In this document: positions 1 to 6,571 of the stretch, piece after piece
Layout: each line of letters starts with the position of its first letter
Position numbering within the stretch: position 1 is the first letter of the stretch
Assembly: GCA_938041275.1 (NCBI GenBank)
Contig: CALISH010000165.1
Location: 1 to 15,559 of the forward strand
DNA: 15,559 bases
Source of the DNA: an uncultured Solobacterium sp.
GTDB lineage: Bacteria > Bacillota_I > Bacilli_A > Erysipelotrichales > Erysipelotrichaceae
Direction: 5' to 3'
Position numbers and translations under genes: made by a program
Notes under the pieces: generated by a model
Seen by the model: the letters and a program-made list of their open reading frames with translations, nothing else
The model's database searches: none
What the model was told of the DNA's origin: nothing

Positions 1-684
1 TGGCAAGGGAATATGGTATGGGTGATTGATGGAGCAACACCACTTTTTGGCGATGATTTTCTTGGTGGAAATGATGTACAGAAAACCGTAAGAAAGATAT
101 CGGATACGCTTAAGAAATTTGCATGTGATGAAGATTCATTAGCGGATATCTTATTTCATGCATGCAAATCGGTTGAAAAAGAATATCGTAAGATGATTCC
201 TGGATATGATTCAATTGAAAAATATAAACTTCCTTCTTTTGCGGTGGTCATTGTTAGAACAAATAAAAAGACTGTCGAATGGTATGGATTAGGCGATTGT
301 GAAATATACATGCATGATAAAGTTTATCGGGACGATTATTTTGATAGAATCAACAAACGAAATCAAAAGAAAGTTAAAAATAAGTTGGCATTACATCGTG
401 AAACAAGGATGTTATTAAATAATGAAAGCCACCCAGAAGGATACTGGATTGGATCACTAGATGGTATTGGATGTATGCATGGAAAGTGTGGTAGTGTTAC
501 CGGTAAAGATATCAAGAGTATTTATCTCTATAGTGATGGAATGTCTACTGTATTACAGGATAAGGCTATGATGAAGAGTGGGAACGATATTGATAGTTCT
601 ATTTTTGAAGAATACATACAAAAGAACCGTTCTTTAACAACCGATGATATTACAATTCTTCAGCTGCGCTTGAAAGGGAAATAA
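1..684 (+). CDS. PPM/PP2C-like serine/threonine phosphatase, 5' end outside the window
   Basis: This is probably a metal-dependent protein phosphatase of the PPM (PP2C) type, which removes phosphate from Ser/Thr residues in the cytoplasm. The frame is open from base 1, reading W-Q-G-N before the first ATG at 13. The metal-site motif IDGAT follows almost at once, whereas family members usually have more residues before it, so the true start probably lies upstream. The expected acidic motifs occur in order: IDGAT near the left edge, GLGDC around 288-300, YSDG around 531-540 and TTDDIT around 637-654. The asparates that would hold the two metal ions are therefore kept. No membrane segment or sensor domain is visible in the part seen. 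The stop is 1 base before the HAD gene start, so the two are probably cotranscribed. Base composition is more AT-rich, with more AAA lysine codons, than the ribosomal genes to the right. The substrate is unknown. Confidence 0.72.
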   Translation, partial: WQGNMVWVIDGATPLFGDDFLGGNDVQKTVRKISDTLKKFACDEDSLADILFHACKSVEKEYRKMIPGYDSIEKYKLPSFAVVIVRTNKKTVEWYGLGDCEIYMHDKVYRDDYFDRINKRNQKKVKNKLALHRETRMLLNNESHPEGYWIGSLDGIGCMHGKCGSVTGKDIKSIYLYSDGMSTVLQDKAMMKSGNDIDSSIFEEYIQKNRSLTTDDITILQLRLKGK

Positions 685-685
685 G

Positions 686-1363
686 ATGATTAAGGGAATA
701 TTATTTGATTTTGATGGTACACTTAGCAACCGTATTGAGTCAGCGTACTTTATGTATCGTTGGATGGTTCATGGGTTGTTACCGGACATGGATGTGCATG
801 ATATAGAGTTTGAAGGAATTGTACAGCACTGTATGTTGTGGGATGAATACGGAACGATTAATAAAGCACATGTTCTAGAGATGTTAAAAAAGCATTATGT
901 ACCTGATTTGGATGTGGAGGCTTGGAAGGAGAAATGGTATACGACATTCCATGAATTTCAAGTTGAAATGCCACACTCTTATGAAGTTTTGGCTGAACTA
1001 AAAAAGAAATATAAAATTGGTATCATTACAAACGGCGATGAAAAATCGCAAGCTGTGAAAATCGATTATCTTGATATGCGAAAATACTTTGATACTGTAA
1101 TTATCAGTGGTGCTTTTGGAGTTCATAAGCCAGACGCGTCCATTTATGAAAAAGCAGCTAGAGATCTAGGATTGAAGTGCGAAGAGATTGCGTTTATTGG
1201 AGATACTTTTGCGACTGATATCGTAGGTGCAGTACGTGCTGGTATGATGCCGATTTGGTATTGTTATGAGCACCGAGGTATTTCCTTGTATGAAGTAAAA
1301 CAAGTTAGCAACTATGATGAAATTCGTGATATGTTCCTGGTAAATACAGAATGGAACCGGTAA
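686..1363 (+). CDS. HAD-superfamily hydrolase (subfamily IA-like phosphatase)
   Basis: This is a 225-residue cytoplasmic haloacid-dehalogenase-type hydrolase, most likely a small-molecule phosphatase working through a phospho-aspartate intermediate. All four HAD motifs are visible. Motif I is FDFDGT, with nucleophile D8 and acid/base D10. Motif II is IITNG around T115. Motif III is the lysine of HKPD at K148. Motif IV is GDTFATD with D173 and D178. A helical cap of about 80 residues lies between motifs I and II, as in subfamily IA (C1 cap; YjjG, Gph and epoxide-hydrolase-like members). The ATG at 686 has an AAAGGG ribosome binding site at 673-678 inside the end of the phosphatase gene. A short intrinsic terminator follows the stop. 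Motifs do not reveal the substrate: nucleotide, phosphoglycolate and sugar phosphates are all possible. Confidence 0.85.
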   Translation: MIKGILFDFDGTLSNRIESAYFMYRWMVHGLLPDMDVHDIEFEGIVQHCMLWDEYGTINKAHVLEMLKKHYVPDLDVEAWKEKWYTTFHEFQVEMPHSYEVLAELKKKYKIGIITNGDEKSQAVKIDYLDMRKYFDTVIISGAFGVHKPDASIYEKAARDLGLKCEEIAFIGDTFATDIVGAVRAGMMPIWYCYEHRGISLYEVKQVSNYDEIRDMFLVNTEWNR

Positions 1364-1383
1364 ATTATCGAAAATATATGTCA

Positions 1384-1411
1384 AAACAACGCCCGATTAG
1401 GGCTTTTTTTC
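1384..1411 (+). terminator. Intrinsic terminator after the HAD gene
   Basis: GCCC (1391-1394) pairs with GGGC (1400-1403) around the 5-nt loop GATTA, followed at once by seven T (1404-1410). The upstream A-rich stretch could extend the stem with A-U pairs beyond one mismatch. The GC core is only 4 bp, so it may be moderate in strength, but the position 20-odd bases after the stop fits. Confidence 0.7.
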
Positions 1412-1418
1412 TAACAAT

Positions 1419-1457
1419 ATTATATATATTAAGCAAAATTATATATATTAAGCAAAA
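1419..1457. repeat. 19-nt tandem duplication
   Basis: The AT-rich string TTATATATATTAAGCAAAA occurs twice in immediate succession. Positions 1419-1438 match 1438-1457 exactly at an offset of 19. It lies in the non-coding gap between the HAD terminator and the rpsJ promoter and looks like a slippage duplication. No function is evident. Confidence 0.85.
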
Positions 1458-1586
1458 ATTGTTCAGATATACCGATAAAATAAAAATGAAATGCAACTGC
1501 TTTCATATAAAAACAAACATATTTTTGTTCGAAAACCTTCAAAAATCATCACGAAATAAAATGTATAAAAATATCAAAAAAAGTGA

Positions 1587-1622
1587 TTGCAAAAGGGTTT
1601 TAGTAGTGTTATTATATTGAAG
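1587..1622 (+). promoter_or_regulatory. Sigma-A type promoter of the ribosomal protein cluster
   Basis: TTGCAA (1587-1592) serves as the -35 element. After exactly 17 bp comes TATTAT (1610-1615) as the -10 element, preceded by TG at 1607-1608 in the extended -10 position. Transcription would begin near 1622, giving a leader of about 130 nt before rpsJ. The AT-rich tract upstream (about 1490-1585) could act as an UP element. The rest of the gap 1364-1586 shows no credible gene; its open frames are AT-rich and lack ribosome binding sites. Confidence 0.75.
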
Positions 1623-1750
1623 CACTCGTGTAGATGTGGAAGATTGCTGGCACGCCGATGTGCGTTGTCACAGTATGGTGTGATAACCAGGGAACTTCCA
1701 CGGAGCGATCCGCTGCAAGATGGCGGAGTGAATATAAGGAGGAAAAATTC
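1622..1750 (+). promoter_or_regulatory. Structured 5' leader of rpsJ, possible autoregulatory element
   Basis: Hand folding gives a compact three-way junction. P1 pairs 1636-1642 (GTGGAAG) with 1695-1701 (CTTCCAC) and continues through two mismatches into CTG 1647-1649 with CAG 1688-1690. P2 pairs GCAC 1650-1653 with GTGC 1660-1663. P3 pairs GTTGTCACA 1664-1672 with TGTGATAAC 1679-1687, with one G-U pair. The three helices meet with no unpaired bases. Downstream, TCCGC 1709-1713 pairs with GCGGA 1723-1727; CGGA/TCCG around a GCGA tetraloop (1701-1712) is an alternative. CTTCC (1695-1699) can also pair with GGAGG of the ribosome binding site (1738-1742), which allows a switch. In E. coli the S10 leader is controlled by L4, encoded here by the third gene. 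Whether this leader binds L4 is inference. Confidence 0.55.
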
Positions 1751-2062
1751 ATGGCAAAGAACTCAGTAAGAATTCGTCTGAAGGCTTACGAGAACAGAAG
1801 CTTAGACGCTGCTAGCGAAAAGATCGTTAAGACAGCTACAAGCCACGGCGCAAAGAAGATCGTCGGACCTGTTCCGCTGCCTACTGAGCGTGAAGTGATT
1901 ACAGTACTTCGCGCTGTCCACAAGTACAAGGATGCTCGTGAGCAATTCGAAATCCGTACACACAAGAGATTGATCGAAATTATCGGCCCATCCGCAGAGA
2001 CAATCGATGCATTAAGCAGATTGGATTTGCCTTCTGGAGTTGATATCGAAATCAAGTTGTAG
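1751..2062 (+). CDS. rpsJ: 30S ribosomal protein S10
   Basis: S10 belongs to the head of the 30S subunit (and is known elsewhere as NusE, a partner of NusG/NusB in antitermination). The protein starts MAKNSVRIRLKAYENRSLD and is 103 residues, the usual length. The family features are present: the SxRIRLKAYEN start, KIVGPVPLPTE in the extended loop, HKYKDAREQFEIRTHKR, and an end in SGVDIEIKL. The frame is open further upstream, but the ATG at 1751 is the right start because AAGGAGG lies at 1736-1742 with 8 bases of spacing and the family homology begins there. It is the first gene of the cluster, directly after the promoter and structured leader, and is followed 22 bases later by rplC. Confidence 0.97.
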   Translation: MAKNSVRIRLKAYENRSLDAASEKIVKTATSHGAKKIVGPVPLPTEREVITVLRAVHKYKDAREQFEIRTHKRLIEIIGPSAETIDALSRLDLPSGVDIEIKL

Positions 2063-2084
2063 AAAGGAACAGAGGTAAATACAA

Positions 2085-2846
2085 ATGAAGGGTATTTTAG
2101 GACGTAAGCTTGGTATGACCCAGGTATTCACGATCGAAGGAACTCTGATTCCTGTAACAGTGATCGATGTAAAACCGAACGTTGTACTACAAAAGAAAAC
2201 AAAGGAAGTTGATGGCTATGAAGCAGTTCAGCTAGGCTATGAGGACGTTAAGGAACAACGTTCCAACAAGCCTGCTATCGGACATGCTAAGAAAGCTAAT
2301 ACAGCTCCTAAGCATTACATCAAGGAACTCAGAGCTGATGAAATGATGAACCTTGAAGTAGGTGCTGAAGTTAAGGCTGACTTGTTCAAGGCTGGTGACG
2401 TCGTAGACGTACAGGGAACAAGTAAGGGTAAGGGTTACAGCGGAACTATCGTTCGTAACAATGCTTCCCGTGGACCAATGTCACATGGTTCAGGCCACCA
2501 CAGACATATCGGTTCTCTTGCTACTAACGGTCGTAACAACGGCGTAGTTAACAAGGGTACGGTAATGCCTGGTCAAGAAGGTGTTTACACAACAACTAAT
2601 CAGAACTTAACAATCGTTAAGGTTGACGCTGAAGAAGGATACATCCTTGTTAAAGGCAATGTTCCAGGACCACGTAAGGGATTGGTTGTTATCAAGACAA
2701 CAGTTAAGCCAGTTAAAGAAGTTGCAGTTCCTGAATTAATTTCTTATGAAGGCGTTTCTGTTGCAGAGGAACTAGAAAAAGTTTCTGAAACAATCGAAGC
2801 TGAATTAGCTGCAGAACCTGTAGCTACAGAAGCTGAAGGAAAGTAG
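2085..2846 (+). CDS. rplC: 50S ribosomal protein L3, with extended acidic C-terminus
   Basis: L3 binds 23S rRNA early in 50S assembly and reaches towards the peptidyl transferase centre. The start MKGILGRKLGMTQVF is diagnostic, and SRGPMSHGSGHHRHIGS (128-144) is the central loop signature. MPGQEG (161-166) matches the tip loop whose glutamine is methylated by PrmB in E. coli; here the glutamine would be Q164, and modification is inference. The length is 253 residues against about 210 in most bacteria. The extra part, residues 213-253, is rich in Glu, Ala and Val and so is acidic, unusual for an rRNA-binding protein. The loop segment NGRNNGVVNKGTV differs from common L3 sequences. The likely ribosome binding site is AGAGGT at 2071-2076. 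Confidence 0.96.
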   Translation: MKGILGRKLGMTQVFTIEGTLIPVTVIDVKPNVVLQKKTKEVDGYEAVQLGYEDVKEQRSNKPAIGHAKKANTAPKHYIKELRADEMMNLEVGAEVKADLFKAGDVVDVQGTSKGKGYSGTIVRNNASRGPMSHGSGHHRHIGSLATNGRNNGVVNKGTVMPGQEGVYTTTNQNLTIVKVDAEEGYILVKGNVPGPRKGLVVIKTTVKPVKEVAVPELISYEGVSVAEELEKVSETIEAELAAEPVATEAEGK

Positions 2847-2858
2847 AGGATTTGATCA

Positions 2859-3488
2859 ATGGCTAAAATTGATGTATTCAATCAGGAAGCTAAGGCTGTT
2901 AAGTCCATCGAGCTATCTGATGCTGTATTTGGCATCGAACCAAATCAGCAAGCAATGTATGATGCGATCCTCGTCTACCAGGCTGGTTTAAGACAGGGAA
3001 CACACGCTACATTAACTAGAGCTGAAGTATCCGGAACAGGTAAGAAGCCATTCCGTCAAAAGGGTACTGGTCGTGCTCGTCAGGGTTCTACACGCGCTAC
3101 ACAGTGGAGACACGGTGGTATCGCATTTGGACCACAACCTCGTAAGTATGATTTCAAGCTAAACCGTAAGGTTCGCCAATTGGCTTTACGTTCTGCATTG
3201 AGTGAAAAACTTCAGGAAAGTTCATTAACTGTTCTTGAAAACTTATCATTCGATGAGATCAAGACAAAGAAGGCTGTAGCTTTAATGAATGCTTTCGGAT
3301 TCGACCGCAAGACATTATTTGTGGCTGAAGCTGATGAGGACTTCGACAATGCATACGTTTCAATGAGAAATATTCCAAATGCATTAGTTGTAACAGTGTC
3401 AAGCTTAAATGTTTATGACATTGTAAATGCTGATAAGGTAGTCTTCACAGAAAAGGCTGCTGAAAAGGCTGGGGAGGTATTTGCATAA
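2859..3488 (+). CDS. rplD: 50S ribosomal protein L4
   Basis: L4 is an early-binding 50S protein whose long loop lines the peptide exit tunnel. In E. coli it also represses its own operon through the S10 leader and influences RNase E. The protein is 209 residues, the usual size. The tunnel loop is recognisable at residues 46-96, with GTGKKPFRQKGTGRARQG (59-76), WRHGG and FGPQPRKY. The C-terminal half has the family pattern around LALRSALSEK. AGAGGA at 2845-2850 is the ribosome binding site, 8 bases before ATG. The stop overlaps the rplW start as TAATG, so L4 and L23 are probably translationally coupled. If the rpsJ leader is an autoregulatory target, L4 is the leading candidate ligand, by analogy only. 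Confidence 0.97.
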   Translation: MAKIDVFNQEAKAVKSIELSDAVFGIEPNQQAMYDAILVYQAGLRQGTHATLTRAEVSGTGKKPFRQKGTGRARQGSTRATQWRHGGIAFGPQPRKYDFKLNRKVRQLALRSALSEKLQESSLTVLENLSFDEIKTKKAVALMNAFGFDRKTLFVAEADEDFDNAYVSMRNIPNALVVTVSSLNVYDIVNADKVVFTEKAAEKAGEVFA

Positions 3489-3778
3489 TGAGCGCACGTG
3501 ACATTATCGTTAGACCACTCGTAACAGAAAAGACAATGAAGCTTCAAGACAGCTTCAACAAGGTAACGTTTGAAGTTGCTAAGAACGCAAACAAAGTTTC
3601 TGTTGCTCAGGCAATCAAGGAAATCTACAACATTAAAGTAGAAGGCGTTAACATCGTTAACATTCATCCTAAGAAGAAGAGAATGGGCCGCTACGAAGGT
3701 ACAACATCTGCTTATAAGAAGGCAATTGTTACATTACCTGAGGGTGCTTCAATCGATATCTTCAATAGCGAGAAATAA
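3488..3778 (+). CDS. rplW: 50S ribosomal protein L23
   Basis: L23 sits at the peptide tunnel exit of the 50S subunit and docks trigger factor and the signal recognition particle. The protein is 96 residues, which is typical. ARDIIVRPLVTEKTMKL at the start is the family signature, followed by the KVTFEVAKNANKVSVAQAI helix region and GRYEGTTSAYKKAIVTL near the end. The start codon overlaps the rplD stop (TAATG). The ribosome binding site GGGGAGGT (3471-3478) lies inside the last codons of rplD, 9 bases upstream. After this gene comes a 62-nt gap, unusually wide for this part of the cluster, which contains a hairpin. Confidence 0.97.
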   Translation: MSARDIIVRPLVTEKTMKLQDSFNKVTFEVAKNANKVSVAQAIKEIYNIKVEGVNIVNIHPKKKRMGRYEGTTSAYKKAIVTLPEGASIDIFNSEK

Positions 3779-3790
3779 GAGAATTAACTA

Positions 3791-3813
3791 TCGGAGGAAT
3801 TCGCTATCTCCGG
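3791..3813 (+). promoter_or_regulatory. Hairpin with a sequestered Shine-Dalgarno-like GGAGG, between rplW and rplB
   Basis: CGGAG (3792-3796) pairs with CTCCG (3808-3812), and flanking G-U pairs extend the stem to 7 bp around a 9-nt loop. The 5' strand contains GGAGG (3793-3797) but no start codon follows at a useful distance. No T tract follows, so it is not a terminator. The true rplB ribosome binding site appears to be AAAGGAAAG (3824-3832), downstream of the hairpin. Confidence 0.45.
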
Positions 3814-3840
3814 AAAATTGCGAAAGGAAAGTAAAAGAAA

Positions 3841-4674
3841 ATGGCAATCGTAAAATACAAGCCTACCAGTGCCGGACGTAGAAATATGTCCACTCTGAGT
3901 AATGACCGTATTACAAAGTCAACTCCAGAGAAGAGCTTGCTTGCTCCACTAAACAAAAAGGGTGGACGCAACAACACAGGACGCATTACTACTCGTCATC
4001 AGGGTGGAGGCGTTAAGCAAAAGTACAGAATTATCGACTTCAGAAGAAACAAGGACAATGTTCCTGCTAAAGTTGCTGGAATCGAATATGATCCAAACAG
4101 AAATGCAAACATCGCATTATTACACTATTTAGATGGTGAAAAGCGTTATATCATCTGCCCAGCTGACTTACACGTTGGTGACACAGTCATCTCTGGTGAA
4201 GCAGTGGATATCAAGATTGGTAACGCAATGGAATTGAAGAACATTCCTGACGGAACTGTAGTTCACAACATTGAACTTACAGCTGGTAAGGGTGGACAGA
4301 TGGCACGTGCTGCTGGATGTTCTGCTCAGATCCTTGGTTCTGAAGGAAGCTTCGTAACTCTCCGTTTATCATCTGGTGAAGTTCGCCGTGTTCATAGCAA
4401 CTGCCGTGCAACAGTTGGTTCAGTTGGTAACGGTGATTATAACTTAATCAACTTAGGTAAAGCTGGCCGTTCTAGATGGATGGGTATCCGTCCTACAGTA
4501 CGTGGTTCTGCGATGAACCCAGTTGATCACCCACACGGTGGTGGTGAAGGTAGAGCACCTGTTGGACGTAAGTCACCTATGACACCATGGGGTAAGAAGG
4601 CTATGGGTGTTAAGACTCGCAAGCCAAAGAATAAGAGTAACCAGTACATCGTCAGAAGACGTAATGGAAAATAG
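3841..4674 (+). CDS. rplB: 50S ribosomal protein L2
   Basis: L2 is a primary 23S rRNA binder needed for subunit association and close to the peptidyl transferase centre. The protein is 277 residues, as expected. It opens MAIVKYKPTSAGRRNMSTL, has GRITTRHQGGGVKQKYRIIDFRR around 47-69, an OB-like N-terminal domain and an SH3-like middle domain, and the signature MNPVDHPHGGGEGRAP near 225-240. H230 matches the histidine studied in peptidyl transferase work on E. coli L2. The C-terminus is strongly basic (KTRKPKNKSNQYIVRRR). The start codon follows an A-rich stretch with AAAGGAAAG at 3824-3832. The next gene, rpsS, begins 20 bases after the stop. Confidence 0.98.
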   Translation: MAIVKYKPTSAGRRNMSTLSNDRITKSTPEKSLLAPLNKKGGRNNTGRITTRHQGGGVKQKYRIIDFRRNKDNVPAKVAGIEYDPNRNANIALLHYLDGEKRYIICPADLHVGDTVISGEAVDIKIGNAMELKNIPDGTVVHNIELTAGKGGQMARAAGCSAQILGSEGSFVTLRLSSGEVRRVHSNCRATVGSVGNGDYNLINLGKAGRSRWMGIRPTVRGSAMNPVDHPHGGGEGRAPVGRKSPMTPWGKKAMGVKTRKPKNKSNQYIVRRRNGK

Positions 4675-4694
4675 TTGAAAGGAGAACATAAAAA

Positions 4695-4964
4695 ATGTCA
4701 AGAAGTTTGAAAAAAGGCCCATTCTGTGACGCTAGCTTATTAAAGAAGGTTGAAGCACAGAATGAAGCACATAAAAATGAAGTAATTAAGACATGGTCTC
4801 GCCGTTCAACGATTTTCCCTAGCTTCGTTGAGCACACATTCGCTGTTCATAACGGTAAGGAACACGTTCCAGTTTATGTAACAGAAGACATGGTTGGACA
4901 CAAGCTTGGTGAATTCGTGCCAACACGTAAGTTCGGCGGTCATGGCGACGACAAGAAGGCGTAA
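4695..4964 (+). CDS. rpsS: 30S ribosomal protein S19
   Basis: S19 lies in the head of the 30S subunit beside S13 and contacts the A-site region and bridge to the 50S. The protein is 89 residues, close to the usual 91-93. MSRSLKKGPFCDASLLKKV is the family start, with IKTWSRRSTIFPSFV and VYVTEDMVGHKLGEFVPTR in order, ending in RKFGGHGDDKKA; family members mostly have T or H variants of this FxGH tail. AAAGGAG (4678-4684) is the ribosome binding site at about 10 bases from ATG. The stop is fused with the ribosome binding site of rplV. Confidence 0.97.
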   Translation: MSRSLKKGPFCDASLLKKVEAQNEAHKNEVIKTWSRRSTIFPSFVEHTFAVHNGKEHVPVYVTEDMVGHKLGEFVPTRKFGGHGDDKKA

Positions 4965-4978
4965 GGAGGAAAAATAAC

Positions 4979-5314
4979 ATGGATGTAAGAGCAACAGCAA
5001 AGACAGTTCGTTTCACTCCTCGTAAAGTTCGTCTTGTCTTAGACATGGTACGTGGAAGAAGCGTTGAAGAAGCATTGGCAATCTTAAAGTTCACTCCTAA
5101 CCACGCAGCTACAGCAGTAGCTAAGGTTGTAAAGAGTGCAGCTGCCAACGCAACAAACAACAATCAATTAAATGCAGAAAACCTATATATCAAGGCTTGC
5201 TATGCAAATGAAGGTGTAGTCCTCAAGCGTTTCATGCCTAGAGCTAAGGGTAATGCAGCACAGATTTTAAAGAGAACAAGCCACATCACAGTTGTGGTTT
5301 CGGATGAGAAGTAA
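4979..5314 (+). CDS. rplV: 50S ribosomal protein L22
   Basis: L22 touches all domains of 23S rRNA. Its long beta hairpin lines the exit tunnel, where changes can cause macrolide resistance. The protein is 111 residues, which is normal. The start MDVRATAKTVRFTPRKVRLV matches the family RNA-binding face. LDMVRGRSVEEALAILKFTP and the ACYANEGVVLKRFMPRAKGNA hairpin tip region (around 73-94) follow, ending in KRTSHITVVV. The tunnel hairpin appears intact, with no insertion or deletion obvious by eye. AAGGAGG (4963-4969) overlaps the rpsS stop codon, which suggests coupling with rpsS. Confidence 0.97.
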   Translation: MDVRATAKTVRFTPRKVRLVLDMVRGRSVEEALAILKFTPNHAATAVAKVVKSAAANATNNNQLNAENLYIKACYANEGVVLKRFMPRAKGNAAQILKRTSHITVVVSDEK

Positions 5315-5331
5315 GGGAGGAAGGTCAGAAC

Positions 5332-6141
5332 ATGGGACAGAAAGTTAGCCCAATCGGCATGCGCGTCGGCGTAATCCGTGACTGGGATTCTAGATGGTAC
5401 GCAAATAAAGCTGATTTCGGAGATCTTCTGAACGAAGATGTCAAGGTTCGTAATTTCTTAGAAAAGGAATTAAAGGACGCATATATCTCTCGCGTAGAGA
5501 TTGAACGTACAAGTAAGAAGGACGTTAAGGTTATCGTTCGTTGTGCTCGTCCAGGTGCTATGCTTGGAAAAGATGGCGACAAGGATAAGATGGAAGTTCT
5601 TAAGAAGAAGTTATCTAAGTTAACAGGTGGCAAGAATGTCAAGGTTGACGTAATTGCTGTAGCAAATCCTGACTTAGATGCTCGTCTTGTTGCACGTCGT
5701 ATCTGTGAACAGTTGGAAGCACGTCAGTCCTTCCGTATTGCACAGAAGAAGGCAATCCAACAGACAATGCGCTCTGGTGCTAAGGGTATCAAGACATTGG
5801 CTAAGGGTCGTTTAGGCGGTGCAGAAATCGCTCGTCAGGAAGGTTATGCAAGAGGTGTAGTTCCTCTTCATACACTCAGAAGTGATATTGACTACGCTGC
5901 TGAAGAAGCAACTACAACTTATGGTAAGTTAGGCGTTAAGGTTTGGATCTGCCGTGGTGAAGTTCTTCCAGGACAAATGGTTAAGGAACCAGAGGCTCCT
6001 AGCCGTCCAGCAAGAAATGACCGCAGAAACAACAGACGTGGTGGCCGTAATGACAGAAAGCCGGCAGGCAATCGCGCTGCACGTCCTGCTCAAGTAGAAG
6101 CTGCTCCTGTAGCAGAAGAAGCTAAAGGAGGTCAAGAATAA
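5332..6141 (+). CDS. rpsC: 30S ribosomal protein S3, with long Arg/Asn-rich C-terminal tail
   Basis: S3 forms part of the mRNA entry tunnel in the 30S head and has helicase-associated function there. MGQKVSPIGMRVGVIRDWDS is the diagnostic start. A type II KH domain covers about 40-110, with its GxxG loop as GKDG (79-82). The C-terminal domain has SGAKGIKTLAKGRLGGAEIAR (148-168) and ends near VWICRGEVLP (204-213). The protein is 269 residues, against about 215-235 in most relatives. Residues 220-269 form a low-complexity tail: first basic (RRNNRRGGRNDRK), then Ala/Glu-rich. GGGAGG (5315-5320) and AAGG (5321-5324) precede the ATG. The tail is in the mRNA entry region by analogy, so it could touch mRNA; this is inference. 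Confidence 0.97.
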   Translation: MGQKVSPIGMRVGVIRDWDSRWYANKADFGDLLNEDVKVRNFLEKELKDAYISRVEIERTSKKDVKVIVRCARPGAMLGKDGDKDKMEVLKKKLSKLTGGKNVKVDVIAVANPDLDARLVARRICEQLEARQSFRIAQKKAIQQTMRSGAKGIKTLAKGRLGGAEIARQEGYARGVVPLHTLRSDIDYAAEEATTTYGKLGVKVWICRGEVLPGQMVKEPEAPSRPARNDRRNNRRGGRNDRKPAGNRAARPAQVEAAPVAEEAKGGQE

Positions 6142-6143
6142 AT

Positions 6144-6566
6144 ATGTTAATGCCAAATAGAACAAAATACAGAAGACCTCACCGTTTAAGCTATGAAGGA
6201 AAGTCAAAGGCTGGTACAAAGTTAGCATTTGGTGAATACGGATTAGTAGCTGACGAAGGTGCTTATGTAAGCAGTAACCAGTTGGAAGCTGCGCGTATCG
6301 CTATGACACGTTATATGAACCGTGGTGGTCAGGTTTGGATCAAGGTATTCCCACAACTTGCAAAGACAAAGAAGCCTTTGGAAGTACGTATGGGTTCCGG
6401 TAAAGGTTCCCCAGATCATTGGGTAGCAGTAGTTCAAAAGGGAAGAATCCTATTTGAAATTGCTGGTGTAAGCGAAGAAGTTGCTCGTGAGGCATTACGT
6501 CTTGCAGCTAACAAGCTCTGTGTAAAGACACGCTTTACTAAGAAGACAGCAGAGGAGGCTAAATAA
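6144..6566 (+). CDS. rplP: 50S ribosomal protein L16
   Basis: L16 sits near the A-site tRNA elbow in the 50S subunit and is a late assembly protein. The protein is 140 residues, the normal length. It begins MLMPNRTKYRRPHRLSYEG; the first ATG (6144) is preferred over the one at 6150 because the family starts M-L-x-P. GEYGLVADEGAYVSSNQLEAAR, GGQVWIKVFP, RMGSGKGSPDHWVAVV and GRILFEIAGV are all in the expected order. The arginine of RMGSGKG corresponds to the residue hydroxylated by YcfD in E. coli; modification here is unknown. The ribosome binding site AAAGGAGG (6124-6131) lies within the end of rpsC, 12 bases before ATG. Confidence 0.97.
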   Translation: MLMPNRTKYRRPHRLSYEGKSKAGTKLAFGEYGLVADEGAYVSSNQLEAARIAMTRYMNRGGQVWIKVFPQLAKTKKPLEVRMGSGKGSPDHWVAVVQKGRILFEIAGVSEEVAREALRLAANKLCVKTRFTKKTAEEAK

Positions 6567-6571
6567 ACATC

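Noticed and set aside
1351..1620. Open frames between the HAD gene and the rpsJ promoter
   Set aside because: AT-rich composition, no ribosome binding site, overlapping the terminator, repeat and promoter.
1634..1750. Longer S10 start in the leader
   Set aside because: It would translate the structured leader; AAGGAGG and family homology support 1751.
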